From contig OU612068.1 of the NCBI GenBank assembly GCA_914767715.1, positions 14,818,001 through 14,882,000 of the forward strand: a DNA stretch of 64,000 nucleotides, in the 5' to 3' direction. Origin of the DNA: Membranipora membranacea. Taxonomy: Eukaryota; Bryozoa; Gymnolaemata; Cheilostomatida; Membraniporidae. Below, piece after piece: positions 38,301 through 52,200 of this stretch. Below the pieces are notes generated by a model. The model was not told the DNA's origin. It saw only the letters and a list, made by a program, of their open reading frames with translations, and ran no database searches. Made by a program: the position numbers and the translations under genes. Every line of letters starts with the position of its first letter. Within the stretch, counting starts at the first letter, position 1.

Positions 38301-40783
38301 AACAAATATGTTTATACTCAAATACTCAATGTTGATATCAATAGTTGTCTTATGGTGTCAGATTCACGAGGTTTAAGCTTCAGTGCTGGGCTAAGTTTGA
38401 TTTAGCTGATGTGAATGGAATTATCTAGTCACCTATTTTGCCATGTCCTTGTCATGTCATTTTCTTTGTCACCTCACAAATGTAATCACTTATACATTTC
38501 TGTCTTATCTAATGTACAGGTTGCTGAAATGCACGGCGAGCTGATGGAGTTTAACGAGCATCTACAGAGACAACTCCTACAGAAGGAGAATGTTATGAAG
38601 CAGCTCTCCTCTGAGCTTGTGGAACTAAGAGGACCGGTATGTCTACATCTCCTTTACCCTTTTATCTGTACACATTACATACCATCTTCTGCTGGTAGAA
38701 CTATTTCACTGGGAGCGATTGTTCACATGTCGTCAAGTCTAGATTTATTGTATTATAGTTATTTATAAATTATTGTTGTTGATTATTGCGTCAATAATCT
38801 TTGTTAAAATCTTCCTCTTTTTTGTAAATTTGAGATAACCTTCAAAACGAAATGAGGGCCAAGTATGCTTTTATGTTTTATGTATGTAGTAGTTATGTCT
38901 CGAGCCCTCAAATCTTATGGGATGGTGACCACAATGTGAATTGTGTGGTTTTATTGACATGATTGATTTTTTTCAGCTTCCAACAGATGTCAATGTCGTT
39001 CTACAAGACAGCTATGGTGTCCAACAAAACAGGTAAGACCGGCTTGATCCTGTTTAGCTGTTTTTTTCCACAGCTAGTGGCCGATATGTCAATGCTGGAT
39101 CATGTTGATATCACATATCAACAATGTTATGTGATCAGATACTGATTTTGCCGGAGTTACAAATGTTAACTCTACTATGAGTTATCTTTCAATTATTAAA
39201 TAATTATCTTGAATGGCAAATTTAATGTTTTACTGACATTTCTGTAATTTTCAATTTGCTATTTGTGATCATTTTTCTAGGGACTGGAAACCGCTAGTGA
39301 ATATATGGATACCGGCAGCATTTATGAAAGGCTCGAATAACAACACTCACCATGTATTCCAGGTAAGATAAGCAACACCAGTTGTCGCTATGACGTCTCA
39401 AATGAAGGTGGAAAATAAAAACCAAGCAGTATTAACATGAGGGAAAAAAATATGATAAAATCAAAATAACCGGTTTTTGTTATTGCTCCATCATAAGCTA
39501 TTTCTCTCCTACTTGCTTTTTTTGTAATGGGTCATTCAAAGCTGATCATGTCTCAATAATCATTTATCTTTACGATTCAGGTATTTTTACGAATTAAAGA
39601 CGACGAATGGAATGTATATAGAAGATATTCTGAACTTCACTCTTTTTATTTATCTGTCAAAAAGAAATATCCACTGGTCGCCACATTTGAATTCCCTCCG
39701 AAGAAGTCTATGGGCAACAAGGTACTGTGAAATGTTAATTTCTGTGTACAGCACATAGATTAGTTTCAGACAACTGCTGTAAATAAAAGGATATTCTTCA
39801 AACATGAAAGAAGATTTTCACGGTAGGCAATCGCTTGTGTGCAGTGTATATTGTATGCACCATTAGCCTGAGTATCCAAGCTGTTAACTTTTGGATAGTA
39901 ATGGTTCTCCAAAACAAATGGTGCTGCACACTGAGTGGTCAACAGTGGAGCCAAAACAGCTTTGAAACTTAACTCTCAAACTTGTCACTTGTCATATAAC
40001 TTCTGATTTATGTTACAGACTGCCTCATTTGTTGATGAAAGACGTAAAAGGCTTCAGCAGTTTCTACGCAAAGCTGTACAGCATATAGTGGCCTCAAACA
40101 CTGAGCTAGAGAGTGAACTAACAAGAGCTAGGCTTAGTAATATATTCCCACTTCTAGGGTGAGTCAGTATTTCTGTGTCTTTCTCTTTTGAGTTTTATAA
40201 TAGATTACTAAAATAAATTCATCTCTGAAACTAACAACTAGTGTAAAGTATGTCGGTTTACACTGTTTCTAGTGAGCTTGCGATTTTAGTTCTATATTCA
40301 GTTCAAGCTTTTTGTAAATCGTAGGAGTGCACCTATTTACTGTTGTGAGTAATGGATAACCTGGAATGTGGGAAAATAGCATGATACAAACCTTCCTTCC
40401 TATACTTAGATCTGAAGTCATGGACCTTTACTTAGCCTCACATAGATTTAGTCTGTATACTTCTGAGACAGTGTATGACATTCCTTCCATCCTGTGGTCC
40501 TATCCCCTTTCCTCAACCAAAGATTTAATGTACGAATAAAATGGCTCAGCTTGTGTATGCCATGTACATAAATTAGCAACAAACGAACCATGTCATTTTT
40601 GTTTGAAGAATTTATCTTTTATTGCTTATTCCTACACTCACCTTATCTCAAACGCTTAGATTATGAGATTTATATTGCAGAGAAGACAAGCCAGTAGAAT
40701 CAAAGAAGAAAAAGAAATCTGGTGGAAGGCAGCCAGCTAGTCCAAACAATATGTCACCAGGTCAACACTACACCGGGTTGTGA
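29342..40783 (+). CDS. SNX29: SNX29-like sorting nexin (RUN + coiled coil + PX)
   Basis: RUN- and PX-domain sorting nexin, expected on endosomal membranes. 21 coding exons: 29342-29354, 29851-29915, 30339-30391, 32347-32427, 32738-32817, 33089-33263, 33513-33583, 33972-34208, 34618-34861, 35335-35493, 35968-36050, 36565-36628, 37148-37276, 37529-37611, 37938-38041, 38520-38636, 38977-39032, 39281-39362, 39581-39721, 40019-40158, 40681-40783. All phases agree, giving 759 residues (human SNX29 813). The RUN domain lies at ~35-195, with GRGRAWLRSCLNE and the closing GLAAVLFAITID. A Ser-rich linker contains KIVSFDDDNDDD, matching human IISFDDEEDE. A coiled coil covers ~390-590, and PX ~604-735 with RRYSEL from 646. 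The C-terminal tail is Lys-rich. Exon 15 ends at the start of the 38042-38257 donor array. AATAAA at 41249. Confidence 0.93.
32490..32519. repeat. (AT)n microsatellite
   Basis: AT dinucleotide run directly left of the hairpin element at 32518-32620, in SNX29 intron 3. Confidence 0.8.
32518..32620. mobile_element. TA-flanked hairpin MITE
   Basis: Begins TACCGTAATACCTCAC and ends GTGAGGTATTACGGTA, exact reverse complements, with two internal CTTATA(A/T) G(G/C)C-type repeats and total length ~103 bases. TA at both outer ends fits a mariner/Tc1-type duplication next to a TA microsatellite. Confidence 0.7.
38042..38257 (+). repeat. 12 x 18-base tandem array of 5' splice-site units
   Basis: The intron after SNX29 exon 15 opens with GTACGTATATCACTGTCT, followed by 11 more copies of an 18-base unit, mostly GTAAGTATATCACTGTCT. 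Each unit begins with a donor-like GTAAGT (one GTAAGA; the first is GTACGT). The unit length is six codons and the frame stays open, so using donor n+1 instead of donor 1 would add n repeats of six residues (mostly VSISLS). Confidence 0.9.
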
Positions 40784-41652
40784 AAACAGGTAGAAGCCGA
40801 CCGTTACTGTGAATTAGCCATAATTGTAACAGCAAAGTCATGATTCACTGACGTTCAGTAATATTATTTTAATGGTGCTAAAAGTTCTTGTTTTGTAAGG
40901 CCTACATCGTCATTCCAGTGCACTTCTGTCACTATTTCATAGTTCAATTTTCATTAATTCATTCATTTCCTAAATTAGCACTCGATGAAACAGTTCTACT
41001 TAGTATCACATAGAACTACATTTTTTCATTTTTTTTTAACTGAGAAATATCTCACATATTCGTGATCAATATGATATTCATAATACGCATTCCTGACCGA
41101 ACAGCTTTATATGAGTGTTCAGCTGCTTATGTCAAGGACCTGTATAAGTGCTGCTGTTATTGTACAATTTTTAACTGGGCTCGTGCAAACAACGGGAATG
41201 TATTAATCAATTCCTCATATGACTCTATTTCCTATGTTCTCAAAATTGAATAAAGTTTATATTTTTGACTGTAAATATGTTGAAAAGGTCGTACAGATAC
41301 ATGTAATTGGTATGAAAATATTCGATAACAAAACAACACTAGACACAAGAGAAAATTTGCTAAAAATAGAAACTTTGAAGTAAAGTTGTCAAAGGCATGT
41401 AACTGACTTATGGAAGGAAGAACATGGTGGTCTACTGGACACACAAGGAACATACCTTTTATTTATGACTTAAATATAATGACTTCTCTAGACAGCCTAG
41501 AAATGAAGCGCATGGACCCATGTGTGCGTGTTTAGTTGCGTCTTCTAAGAAATGGACAGGAACAGAGATGATGAAATGCTGATATATAGTTGGACAAATC
41601 CTTTACTGTCTCCAAAATAAAAGAAGCATGAGTTCTTCAATCCATTCCATAT
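40784..41652. other. Convergent 3' ends of SNX29 and the Josephin gene
   Basis: Holds the SNX29 3' UTR with AATAAA at 41249-41254 and, on the minus strand, a likely signal for the Josephin gene (TTTATT at 41458-41463, AATAAA when read on that strand). No coding sequence was seen. Confidence 0.6.
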
Positions 41653-42759
41653 TCAAGAATCATCTTCGACCCGCCATGAGACATCCTTAGCTACGTCTTT
41701 GGTCACTATAAGTAAGAGTTCCCTCTCTTTTTCTAGCAGTTGGGTTCGCAAATAAATTTTAGCTGCCGATTCTTCTCCTAAAACTTCAGGTGACTTTAAC
41801 TTTGAGTCGAGATTGTAATACTGCTCTTCTACCCTTCTTATGGCAATCCAGTGTTTTCTGTTGAAGTTGAAAGGAATACTAAAACCAACTAGTTTGTAGT
41901 CCGATGGAATGTTCAATATGAACCCTTCTATGTTTTCGAAGATGAGCTGTCCAACATCCCTAGGAAAGAAAGAGCATGCATATGCTAACAATAAATTCTC
42001 TGACTACTCATTAGTGGCTGAAATTTCAATTTTGCTTGATTCAAGATTGAGTCATCAGTATCACAATAAAGAGTAAAACCAGGACTTCTTTTAGTTTATG
42101 TTATATATCGCTTAATTAATGAACAAAACGGGGATCGAATACCACTGAGCTGATTTCATGTCAGAACAAACTTACTTTCTTTTATCAAACCATACCACGT
42201 CTTTATCCTGAGATTCCATAGCTGCCATAATAACATTGACATCATAGTTACCCGTACCAAACAAGCTCCGGTGTGGATTGAAGAAGGAGCTTGGAGATAA
42301 ACTAAAACAAAATTATCTCATGACGTTTCAATTTATTTACACCGTGTATTTAGTAAAACTAAAAATACCTAATCGATTTCCCATGAACAACAACAATTAT
42401 TACTCAAACAAATCTACTTCATTAGCTGTCCTTCATGTCCGAAGACTTCCAGTGAACCAATTCTCTCCATGTAATCCAGTTTCTGCTGAGAGTCTGCCAA
42501 CTTCCATCTTATCTTTTAGATTTCTTTGACAGTATCTTTAAATCTTAATCTTGGTCAACCAATACCCTGCTTTCATTCTCTAAGTTGAGGATATAGTATA
42601 CAAATCTACTTACTCGGTGCATATTCTATCTATATCCTTCTGTACAAATGCCTTCTTTTGAAGTAGATTATTTATGGCATGCATTGCACACAACTCTTTG
42701 ACTTGTCTCTCATGATAGATATTGCTGTAAGCTGACTGAGCATCCACTTTGTTAGACAT
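41653..42759 (-). CDS. JOSD2: Josephin-domain deubiquitinase (JOSD1/2-like)
   Basis: Cysteine protease of the Josephin family that removes ubiquitin. Three coding exons, minus strand: 42759-42614, 42301-42176 and 41959-41653, all in phase, giving 192 residues (human JOSD1 202, JOSD2 188). The whole protein is the Josephin domain. Nucleophile Cys24 sits in VKELCAMHAINNLLQ; His127 in NRKHWIAI; Asp142 in YYNLDS is at the position of the third catalytic residue. NPHRSLFGTGNYDVNVIMAA is a family hallmark. A longer in-frame reading exists upstream of MSNK to about 42876, but it follows a likely splice acceptor (CTTTTTTTAG) and is probably 5' UTR. JOSD1 against JOSD2 is not settled; an invertebrate single-copy ancestor is possible. 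Confidence 0.9.
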
Positions 42760-45213
42760 CTTATCCTTCCTGAGGCGCCTGACTGAGCTCAATAACACAC
42801 CCATTAGACACAGTGTAAGCTGGTGAGGCAGGTCATTCCATTCATAAAAAGCTAAAAAAAGAACAATATTAAGCATCCTATGCAGTACTTATTAAACCTG
42901 TTGTACCAGACCATGTACTATGAACCACACCACACACATCTCTGTAAAGGTTCCGTGAAAATAACGCCCATACGGCAATGATAGGGGGCCATCTTTTACA
43001 TTTTGTATATGTTTTAAAGTGCGACTGCCATGAATGATATTCATCTGGTATTGAATGTTGAGGTCATGTGACTTTGTCAGTGGTGGTGGCAAGCATTCAA
43101 ATATCGGTACTATCCAGATGGACAGGTGAAATTAAATGTGTTGTCACACTCTGAATCCATCCAATCACAATCCTGGAATAGCATCACCATCATAGCCTTA
43201 TAAACATAGAACAATAGTACAAGTCTGTGTTGACACAATGACGATTCCAGTTGCCAGTTTTACAGTATGTCCAATCTGATGTTTGTAAAGATGGGCAACT
43301 GGTAAGGGAAGAGTGAGATTATGGCTAGCTATCACTCTGTAATATGTTATGAGAGGTTATCAAACATATGTAGCCTAATAAATAATACTAAATAGTGGAT
43401 TCTATGAGAATTCGGGTGAACTCTGACCAAGGATTCCTTTACTCCTTGAGTGGACCAGGACTAGGACAAATAATTTGAATCGAATCACAGCATGTATGTA
43501 TAGTAGTGTAGGTACCACAGCCAAAGCACTCCCAAAGTTATTCCACCCTCCTGACTCCATCAGTGAACTGATTTGTGCTGAGGGAGTAATACAGATAGTT
43601 TGCTCTACTTAAAAATACAAAGAATACAAAAGACAAAGCTTAGTCCATTTTGACAATGTTGTCAAAACTGGCTACACAATCCAATCCCAAGGTTCTTCAT
43701 ATCATAATTGATTGATATGATTATGAATCAATGTTCACTGATGAAGGGAGTCTCACACTTTGTCACCATGGTGTGTTGGGAAATAGACTAAGACTTTAAT
43801 TGAGTCTCAACCATTATGGCCCCAGTAGTACCTAAGTCAAGCTATTTATGGTATAGAGCCCAATCACAGTCCAATTGGAGTGTATGTTGTTGTTTTGAAA
43901 GTGTTCAGAGAACCTGCCAGCCACATCTAGCCATGGTACTTCAACACTTGCAGGACTTTTGTGACATTCCACTCAAATGATATGCTGCTTAGTTTTCAGA
44001 AACTAGGTTACTAAAGTAGTCTTGACATAGCTGCTATCCAAGATCCTAATGGGGAAAACATTACGCCGTCCTCAATATTGAGGTCAATAGTGGAAATTAG
44101 GTTAGTTTAAATGTCTCAATATAAAGTTTAGAGTTATCCTTCCTTCATACTCAATATTGTTACCCACTGATATAAATTCATATCAATGTTGTTACCATTT
44201 AGGGGTAATTTTGACGAAGTGGATAAATCTGCAAACCGCAGTGTCAATGTGGGAGTGAACCTACCGGAAATTTTTAAAGCGCTTTGAGGAATGCTATACA
44301 CTCCAAAATAATGGAGAAAACATGTCAACATTACATAACAAAAATGTTGATTCAATCATGACAAAATCTGAGGCGTTAATCTATACAAATTATTGAAAGT
44401 TTTTAGAATTCATAAAGCATGGAGTATAAGGTAGTTTGGACAAGTTTATTTTATCCTGCTTTATCCTTCCTATTTCTTCAAATGTCATTAGGACTTTGAA
44501 CCAATCTTTCTGTGCCGATGTTAGACCATTTTAATGGTTAGGTCGAGCATTCGTCATCTCTTAATAATTTCATGTGGACGACACTGGTTGGTCACTACAC
44601 TGGACGGATCAGAGACAAATATATTTGATTTTTCTCTCTTTATTTAAAATCTTCTTTTTTTTTCTCACTTTAATCATAGTAACCCGCACGATGTCCTGGA
44701 TAGCTCTCCCCCACTACACCACTGCCATTGAGCCCTCAAAGTCAAACCAATGGTCTCTTTCAATTCTCAATCTGAAGCCTAAATTGCTTTCGTGTCATGT
44801 GGTCAATGATGAGTCATTGTTGTGGTGCTGTACTAGATTTGTGCAAGGAGTTGCTCTTCGATTTTAGTAAAAACTTCTTTGTAGTGTTATTGTAAAATAT
44901 CACAGTTTGTGTGTTGTAAATTGTATTTTTGACTGTTTGATCATAGTTAAAATCCGAGCCAACTTGATGAAGACAGTTTCCACACCATGTAATAGAGTGT
45001 AGCTAGCTGAAAATTTCTAATATGCCACACGTCCTCGGTCTTCAGGGGCAATCAACAACCCCACCCCATCCCATACAGTGATTTTCAAGACAGGCTAGAG
45101 ACTATATTATAAGTATAGGGTTTCCCTTGATGTAAGCAATTGATTGTTATTCACCGAACTGTCTATGTCTTTTCTTGAATATAGTTTCATACAATATCAT
45201 TATCATTGCAAAA
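42760..45213. other. Intergenic, between Josephin 5' end and lipoxygenase 3' end
   Basis: About 2.5 kb. I found no exon with both splice sites and a recognisable product on either strand. It should contain the Josephin promoter (near 42880) and the lipoxygenase 3' UTR (just below 45214). Confidence 0.4.
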
Positions 45214-46160
45214 TTAGATGCTGATGGCATTAGGCACTTCTTTCGGGTGTAAGTATGTGTATTTTCTCTCGCGCTTTGCATTCCTCTCATCAATAGTATC
45301 GGCAACCTCAGCCAGATCTTCCTTGAACCTAAAAAAGGTAATTATCACAGACTATCTGATGATAAATCAAGACCAAAGAGCAAAGCCCATGCGTCTCTGC
45401 TGTAGAAGAGAGAAAGCTTTCCGGTTGATATATATAATTATTGGTTATCATGTATATTATTATCTAGTTACTATATGTACATGATACACTACATGGGTGG
45501 GCAACCTTTTTTGAAAAAGGCCTCATTTTACGCAAGCCCAACTCAAAAGGCTGCAACATATCTTCATATCTTGCAGACATAAATTTGGAACGGGCGAGGT
45601 ATATCAAGGCATTGAACATTTTGTACAAACTTAAACTGTTTTATGCTTCCAAAATAGCTGTGGTATGTAGTAGGAAGCATCAGCTATATCAAAATACCAA
45701 TTAAGGTTAGTGACTACTTCTTGGTGTAAGAATTTGATCTTATTGTTTTCCACATGAAATAGACAGCAATGTTTACACTGCTCTAGATTTTTTCAAATTG
45801 GAGCTCTTGAAAAGTAGTCTGCGCCAATGCAGTGATGATGATTTTGTGAAGAATAGATTTGAAATCCGCTAATATTCGCTAACATGCTTGCAGCTTAGCT
45901 GCATGCATTATACAGAAGGGCCACTATTGTGAAATCCAAACAATGGATCGTGCTTACAGAAGGCTATGCCTACTAGAACATCCACAAAACAAAACAGGAA
46001 ACAAAACTACTGTGTAATAATTTTTACAGACACAAGGCCACAAAAGATTATCCAATAAGGCTGCAACAGCAAAGAGGCCGCACAGCCACACTATATGTTA
46101 CACATCTTATACCGATTTTACTGTTCGATTGAGCTTTGGTGAGTTTAGACGATTTGGCAC

Positions 46161-46243
<83 letters not shown>

Positions 46244-49200
46244 CAATCAAGCCATTCTGTTCCCTCTACATTAGTTCAAATTTGTAATCGAGATTTGGTT
46301 TCAATCAACAAGTGGTGCAAAAATAATCAGATGACAATAAATTATAAAAAATCACACTTTTTAAGTTCTTTTGGGGAGGATTCATCATTAAATTCAAAAA
46401 TTGACAACAACCAAATATTTCAAAGGCATGAAACTGAACTTCTTGGCTTTAAGATATCTGACTCATTTTCATTGAATGGCCATTGTGAGACTGTTTTGGA
46501 TAAGGTGTCAAAAAATACAAACTTACTTAAGCTATGCAGACCCTACTTGACCACGCATTCCGCTAAACAATTTTATTTTCAATTTATTCACTGTTATCTC
46601 ATTTATGGTATCCATATATATTACAACTTATGTGCATCAAATATCACAAACCCTATTTTCACTCAGCAAAAAAGAGCCTTGAGAATTGTGGCCAATGTTC
46701 AACATATACCTTTTTATTTGTCACCTACTAATGACCTATGTACATCACTTAAAATTTTACCCCTTCCAATACTGAGCAATTATTTTACTTGCATTACGGG
46801 ATTTAAGGCTCTGAATAATTTATCACCTCCATATATCTCTGATTTTTTTGTTACCACACCACACCGATTTCAAAGAAGAGATACACACTTACTTAAACCT
46901 CCAGTAGACAACTTAAACCACAAAATAGCAGCAAACTTTAATATTTTACCCTCTTCATTGAGAAGCACTCTTACTTTGAATATGTTTAAGAAAAGGCTAA
47001 TGCAACATTTTTTTAGTTTATTGGCATAGTCTTATTTTTTGTTGAATCTTTGTTTGTATCATTTTTCTTTTTTGCCATTTATGTCACATCATGAAAAACA
47101 TTTGAAATAATGAATTGTTGCTGACAATAAAAGTATATATATATATTGATTGATTGATTGCTACTGCAACTGTACTGCATTAGCTTGCAAAACAACTCTT
47201 TTGGCAGCTTACCTTTTCAATGCCTGTAGAGATAATGGGTCATGTGCGTAAGTCACCTCAAAGTTGGATATCTCATTAGTTCCTCGAGCACTAAGGATTT
47301 TAGTCACAATCATAACACTGAGTGTTTGTTTTTTATCAGGCAGACAACCCACAATATAATTCTCCGTCAGTGGCTTCTGCAAGTTTAAAAGCGAAATTAA
47401 TTTTGTGTTGACTTGACTGACATACTGTGAAAGATTCCTATTAATGGCACATTGATGAAAATCATACTAGGAAAACTTGGTTATAGGGCTCACCCTGTTT
47501 TTATTGAGGATTTGTTGCATAACGTTTTCATTGTCATCAAAAATTTAGATACCATAAAGTTCCCAAATTAGACTGTTTTATCAGACCACTTGTAAAAATA
47601 TGCGGCCTCCATATATGGCACAGTACTCAGTAATTAGAAATTATTAAACTGCCGCTTACCTTTGACTTGGGCCATGTCCCTATAAGCTTAGCAGGATAGT
47701 TGGGTGGGTATGCATACTCATCATACTGACAGAAATTAGCTGCTGCATGGCTTACACTGGCAATGAATATGAAGGTTGTCACCAAATCCCTCAGCTCCTC
47801 GTTTGTGGTTATAGTTTTCGGAACACCCTATAAAGGTAAAAAATTGCGTTGATTTGTGCTGTCTAGCAATAGTAAGAGTTGGAAGTCCTGTTCAACAGAT
47901 ACTGGGTAAGCAATTGATGCCATATTGTGGCGAACCACAAGTTATCTCTACCAATCTAAGTGTGAAAGTTCATTTTTAAGTTTTTTCACATATTTAGTAC
48001 TCAATGACGGAAATAGGTTAGGTTAGGTGAGGTTAGGTTAGGTTTTATTATTTCAATCCATGTATCAACAGGCGATAAAATTATGATCTTGTTGCTTTTA
48101 TCTATACTATACCTTCACGTCAGCACTTGTAAGCTCTTGAACCCAGGCCTGAATCTCATGATCAGCGAGAAGCTTTTCTTTTGTATCTGAAATTTAGAAC
48201 ATGAGCTCAGACTTACAAAGGTTACATTCAATGACAAATTATCATGTTCAATATTCTCATACAGTCATACAACCCAATTAATACTTATAGGCCTGATGTC
48301 TGTCTACAGTCAAATCACAATGGGAAATCTACAAATAGGGACGTCATATACCTATGAAGGAATTTGAAGAGACCCTCTGACATAACTATAATTTATTATG
48401 CACTTTTACTTCGGCAACGAACTAGTTCAATAAGTGTAAATTTCAGTTGTATCAGAGAGGGTTATATCAGGGACATAATTTACCATCATGTAAAAGTTGT
48501 GTTCTCTTAAGGGCGCAACTCTAGGTATCCTTAGATTTGAAATCGGGGAGTTTGGGACATACTCCCTTGTGAAATATTACACCAATGAATATGATCTAAA
48601 TCAAGTTCATTGTTGAGTCTTATTTTAAAAATTGACTCATACAAAGAAATCAAACTCTACAATACATACCACCTGTTGATCAGGAACGAACACATCTCTT
48701 ATAATATTAACCAAAATTTCAGATTAATCTGTGTTTTCCTGTTATTTCGGCCTGTGTGGTTATAGATTTGACACATATGTGCCAGCTTGGCTCAACACTG
48801 ACAATCACTTGACTTTATAGACTTAATTAATTTTGGCTCTCCATCTGGCTACGCAATGAGTCAACCAACAACTTTTAAATTGAGACAGGCGTGGTGAGTG
48901 AAGCAAGGAGGAACCAACAATTCACTTAATCGAGGAACAGAAAAGACAAGTACAATGTTATATGTCTCACTAATAGCATAGGCCTACCATAATATACATC
49001 GATAATGAGGCCGGCATATCTGCTGATTGCCCCCCAGAGTAGCATAGCATCGTCTCTGTAGTGGTAGTTTGGTAACGCCTCAACATCATCTACTCCTCTC
49101 CTCTTTATATCATTTATAATATTCCCATTGTCACTAACACTCCATTTATTCCAATTGTGAGCAATGATGTTGAACATTCCTGTACGACCTATTTGCATTG

Positions 49201-52200
49201 TCTCATCCACCCAGCCATCAGGTGACACAAGTTTACTCACAGCCAACCTGCGATATGGTAATGAAAACTATTATTATTTGTTGCCAGCACTGTGTTCAAA
49301 CAGCTTTATGCTATCAATCTATTCTTCTTTTAACACTCGCTTTGCTTCTATATAAGAATAGATATAGGGAGGTATCTGCTTGCTCTTAAGGATAACTCCT
49401 GCTTGAATTTACTTACGTATTGATCGCAATAAGATATAAGAAATGCGGTCCGAGAAGTTTGAATATTGGATGTGATGGAGAGAGTTGACGATGTGTACAG
49501 ATAGAGACACATTCCATCACCAGATGAGTGGAACCTGATTGGTAAGTAGAAAGAGTGAGTTAGTAATTTTCTTAGTTCTGCTTGATCGTATCACCGTTAG
49601 CACTAGTTTTTGACTTGCAAATAGAGGTAACTTCAAATTCTTGGAATTAAGGTAATTCAATTCTGAAATAGAGCAGACTGAAAACAGGGAGTTGGTCCCA
49701 AACCCATACTCCCTGCTTGAAAACCTAAGATTTTTTTTATGTAGCTATAGGCAAAATTTTGGGACTCAAAAGGGGAGCAACTTGAAATACAGGCAAATCA
49801 ATTTACATTTAATTTGGCAAAGGATTGATAATGATCATATCAATATTTGATAATATAATATGATAATGATAATTTTCCATTTTACATTGTCAATTTCAAT
49901 TTCAGTTTCAATTCAACACATACCTAAATGTGTGAAAGATTGATGGTGTGAACAGTCTGACAGATTGAACCACATTTTAGCAGCTAACCAGGTGTATTCA
50001 GGATCGGAAGGTAAAAACACCTGTCACAAATCACAATGATGTATATGATCATCTGATAATGGTCATGCAGTAATTCTACCAAGAAGTAATATTATAATGG
50101 TACTTGTACGGAGTACAACATAACAACATCAGGTGACATACATCTACAATGCAGAGGTGTGCGGTGGATTGGATTCTCATCCGGCAACTGCGCCGGTGAC
50201 TCAGATTGCGCTGGATATATATGGAATCACTGACATATTGTTTGATGGACAGGCAGAGAATCTTTGGATGATCTTTTTGTGAATGTACATGAAAACGGAA
50301 TTATTTTTTCGATTGATGGGGCAGTAAAGTTATGGACGTTCAATGGATGAACAGATTCCTTTGATTGATGGGAGATAAAAATCTTTTTCCAGTGGATTAT
50401 GATAAACTGACGGACATAAAGGAAAAGCATCCAAAGACGAACAGGCATGAGGATCCGATGTTGCCGTTGGAAAGACATTAAACGTTATATCCAAAAATAG
50501 GCAGGAAATGGAAATTTGTATAATGGTGCCGAATGGACGCATATGCATGACAGGTTTTTTGTCATGTTTATCTTCTGGTACTGGCACTTCAACAAGGCTA
50601 TATTTCTATATGTGCATATGCATCAATTAGTAATGTATTTGGCTTTCACTTACCGGGTTATCATCTGCTGGTTTCGGCATCAGTTGAATGGCTATTGGTA
50701 CAAGATTCCCTTGATTGTTAGAATAGAACAATCCATATGGACCACAGAGCTAAAAATATTTACAAAAAATCAAATGAACAGGAAAAATAGAAAACAGATC
50801 TCACAACTTCACAGGTAGCAGAGATATCTTAAGACAATATTTATTATTGAATTTGTTGGGACAATAAACAAAGATCTTTGGGACATTGGTCAAAATATAT
50901 TACGATTATTTCTCATATTATGCTTACCTATTTTTTATTTCTCATTTATAACTAAACACACAGCCCAATCTGTGTAGCAGTGTTCTCCATGTTTTGCCGT
51001 ACCATACTTTACATATAAGTATCAAGTATGTTTATGTCTCAACGAAACACATGAGCGTCCCATCATATCGGGTTCTTACAGGCTTTTTAATATCTCAAAT
51101 TTTAAGCCGTTGTCAAAATTAGGTGATCAATTATGTACCTTTCTGTCTGCTGCACACTGAATTTGAGCCATATATGTCAAATCAAGCAGATAGAGTTTCT
51201 TGCTATCCAATGCATCCTTCATGGTCTTGCCTTCAAGAAAGGGCTCTATCATTTCAGCTGTCACTGCAAAACTGACCAGACTCATATAGTTTAATAGTAA
51301 TATACACAACTGGTGGAATATATTTGTGACTACCTGTTATGGTGATGGCCCCCTTTTTACATTTGAATTATATTAATCCTATTAGGTTTAGCTCATCAAT
51401 CACTGATCACAGTAGCAATGGAAATTATTGCCTGTTTTGAAGACACTTACTTAGTATTGAAATGTAAAGGTATAATATCCTGGGGGAGTAAAGTATTAGC
51501 AATAGCAGGAGGAAAAGTTCGCACAGGGCTGGAATAGTGAACTTAGTCGCTAGCTAAAATTTACTCAACATCTTCACTTTATATTAACTCCAACTTTAGC
51601 TAGTTCAGATTAGTGCCAGCTAATATTAAGAAATCAATATTATGACACTCTCAAAATAACTACACCAAATAACAGTACTCCTCTAAGATATTTAGCGAAT
51701 GTTCTTAGCAACTCACTGGTTTGGAAGTTCTTTACAGAGTTCAATCATAGTGGGGTTACAGCCAGATAGCCTTTGATTTCCAAATTCTTCGTCACTTTTC
51801 CAGCTCTCTTGGCCCTGCAAACAATATGAAAATCAACATTTACACAAATGAATTGTCCTCATTTGTCATGATAAAACTTGTTTCCATCGTTGAGCAAACT
51901 AAACAAATTTATATCCGAGTAAAAAAAAAAACTGGTCATGTAAATGTATTATTTAGACGATGACTGTCTGCATCAAATTGAGCCCTCGCTTTCTACGCAT
52001 GATAAGGTAACTCGAAATATGAGGACGCACAGAAGTCAGGGATGCCTGGCTACTTGAGTCCAACAAAATCAACTCGGGATTTAACTTCATGATCTGATCA
52101 GTAGGTTGTTTTGATAAATATACTTACATAAGGAACATTAAGATCGCCTTTGTATACACCATCAAAATCAGATAGTTTCTGGAACTTTGGGGTAGACAGT

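Noticed and set aside
38034-38335. Open frames through the SNX29 donor array, or a CRISPR-like array
   Set aside because: Direct repeats without spacers in a eukaryotic intron; the open frame follows from the 18-base period.
45490-46090. A complete transposon beginning GTGGGCAACC
   Set aside because: No matching inverted end found on the right side.
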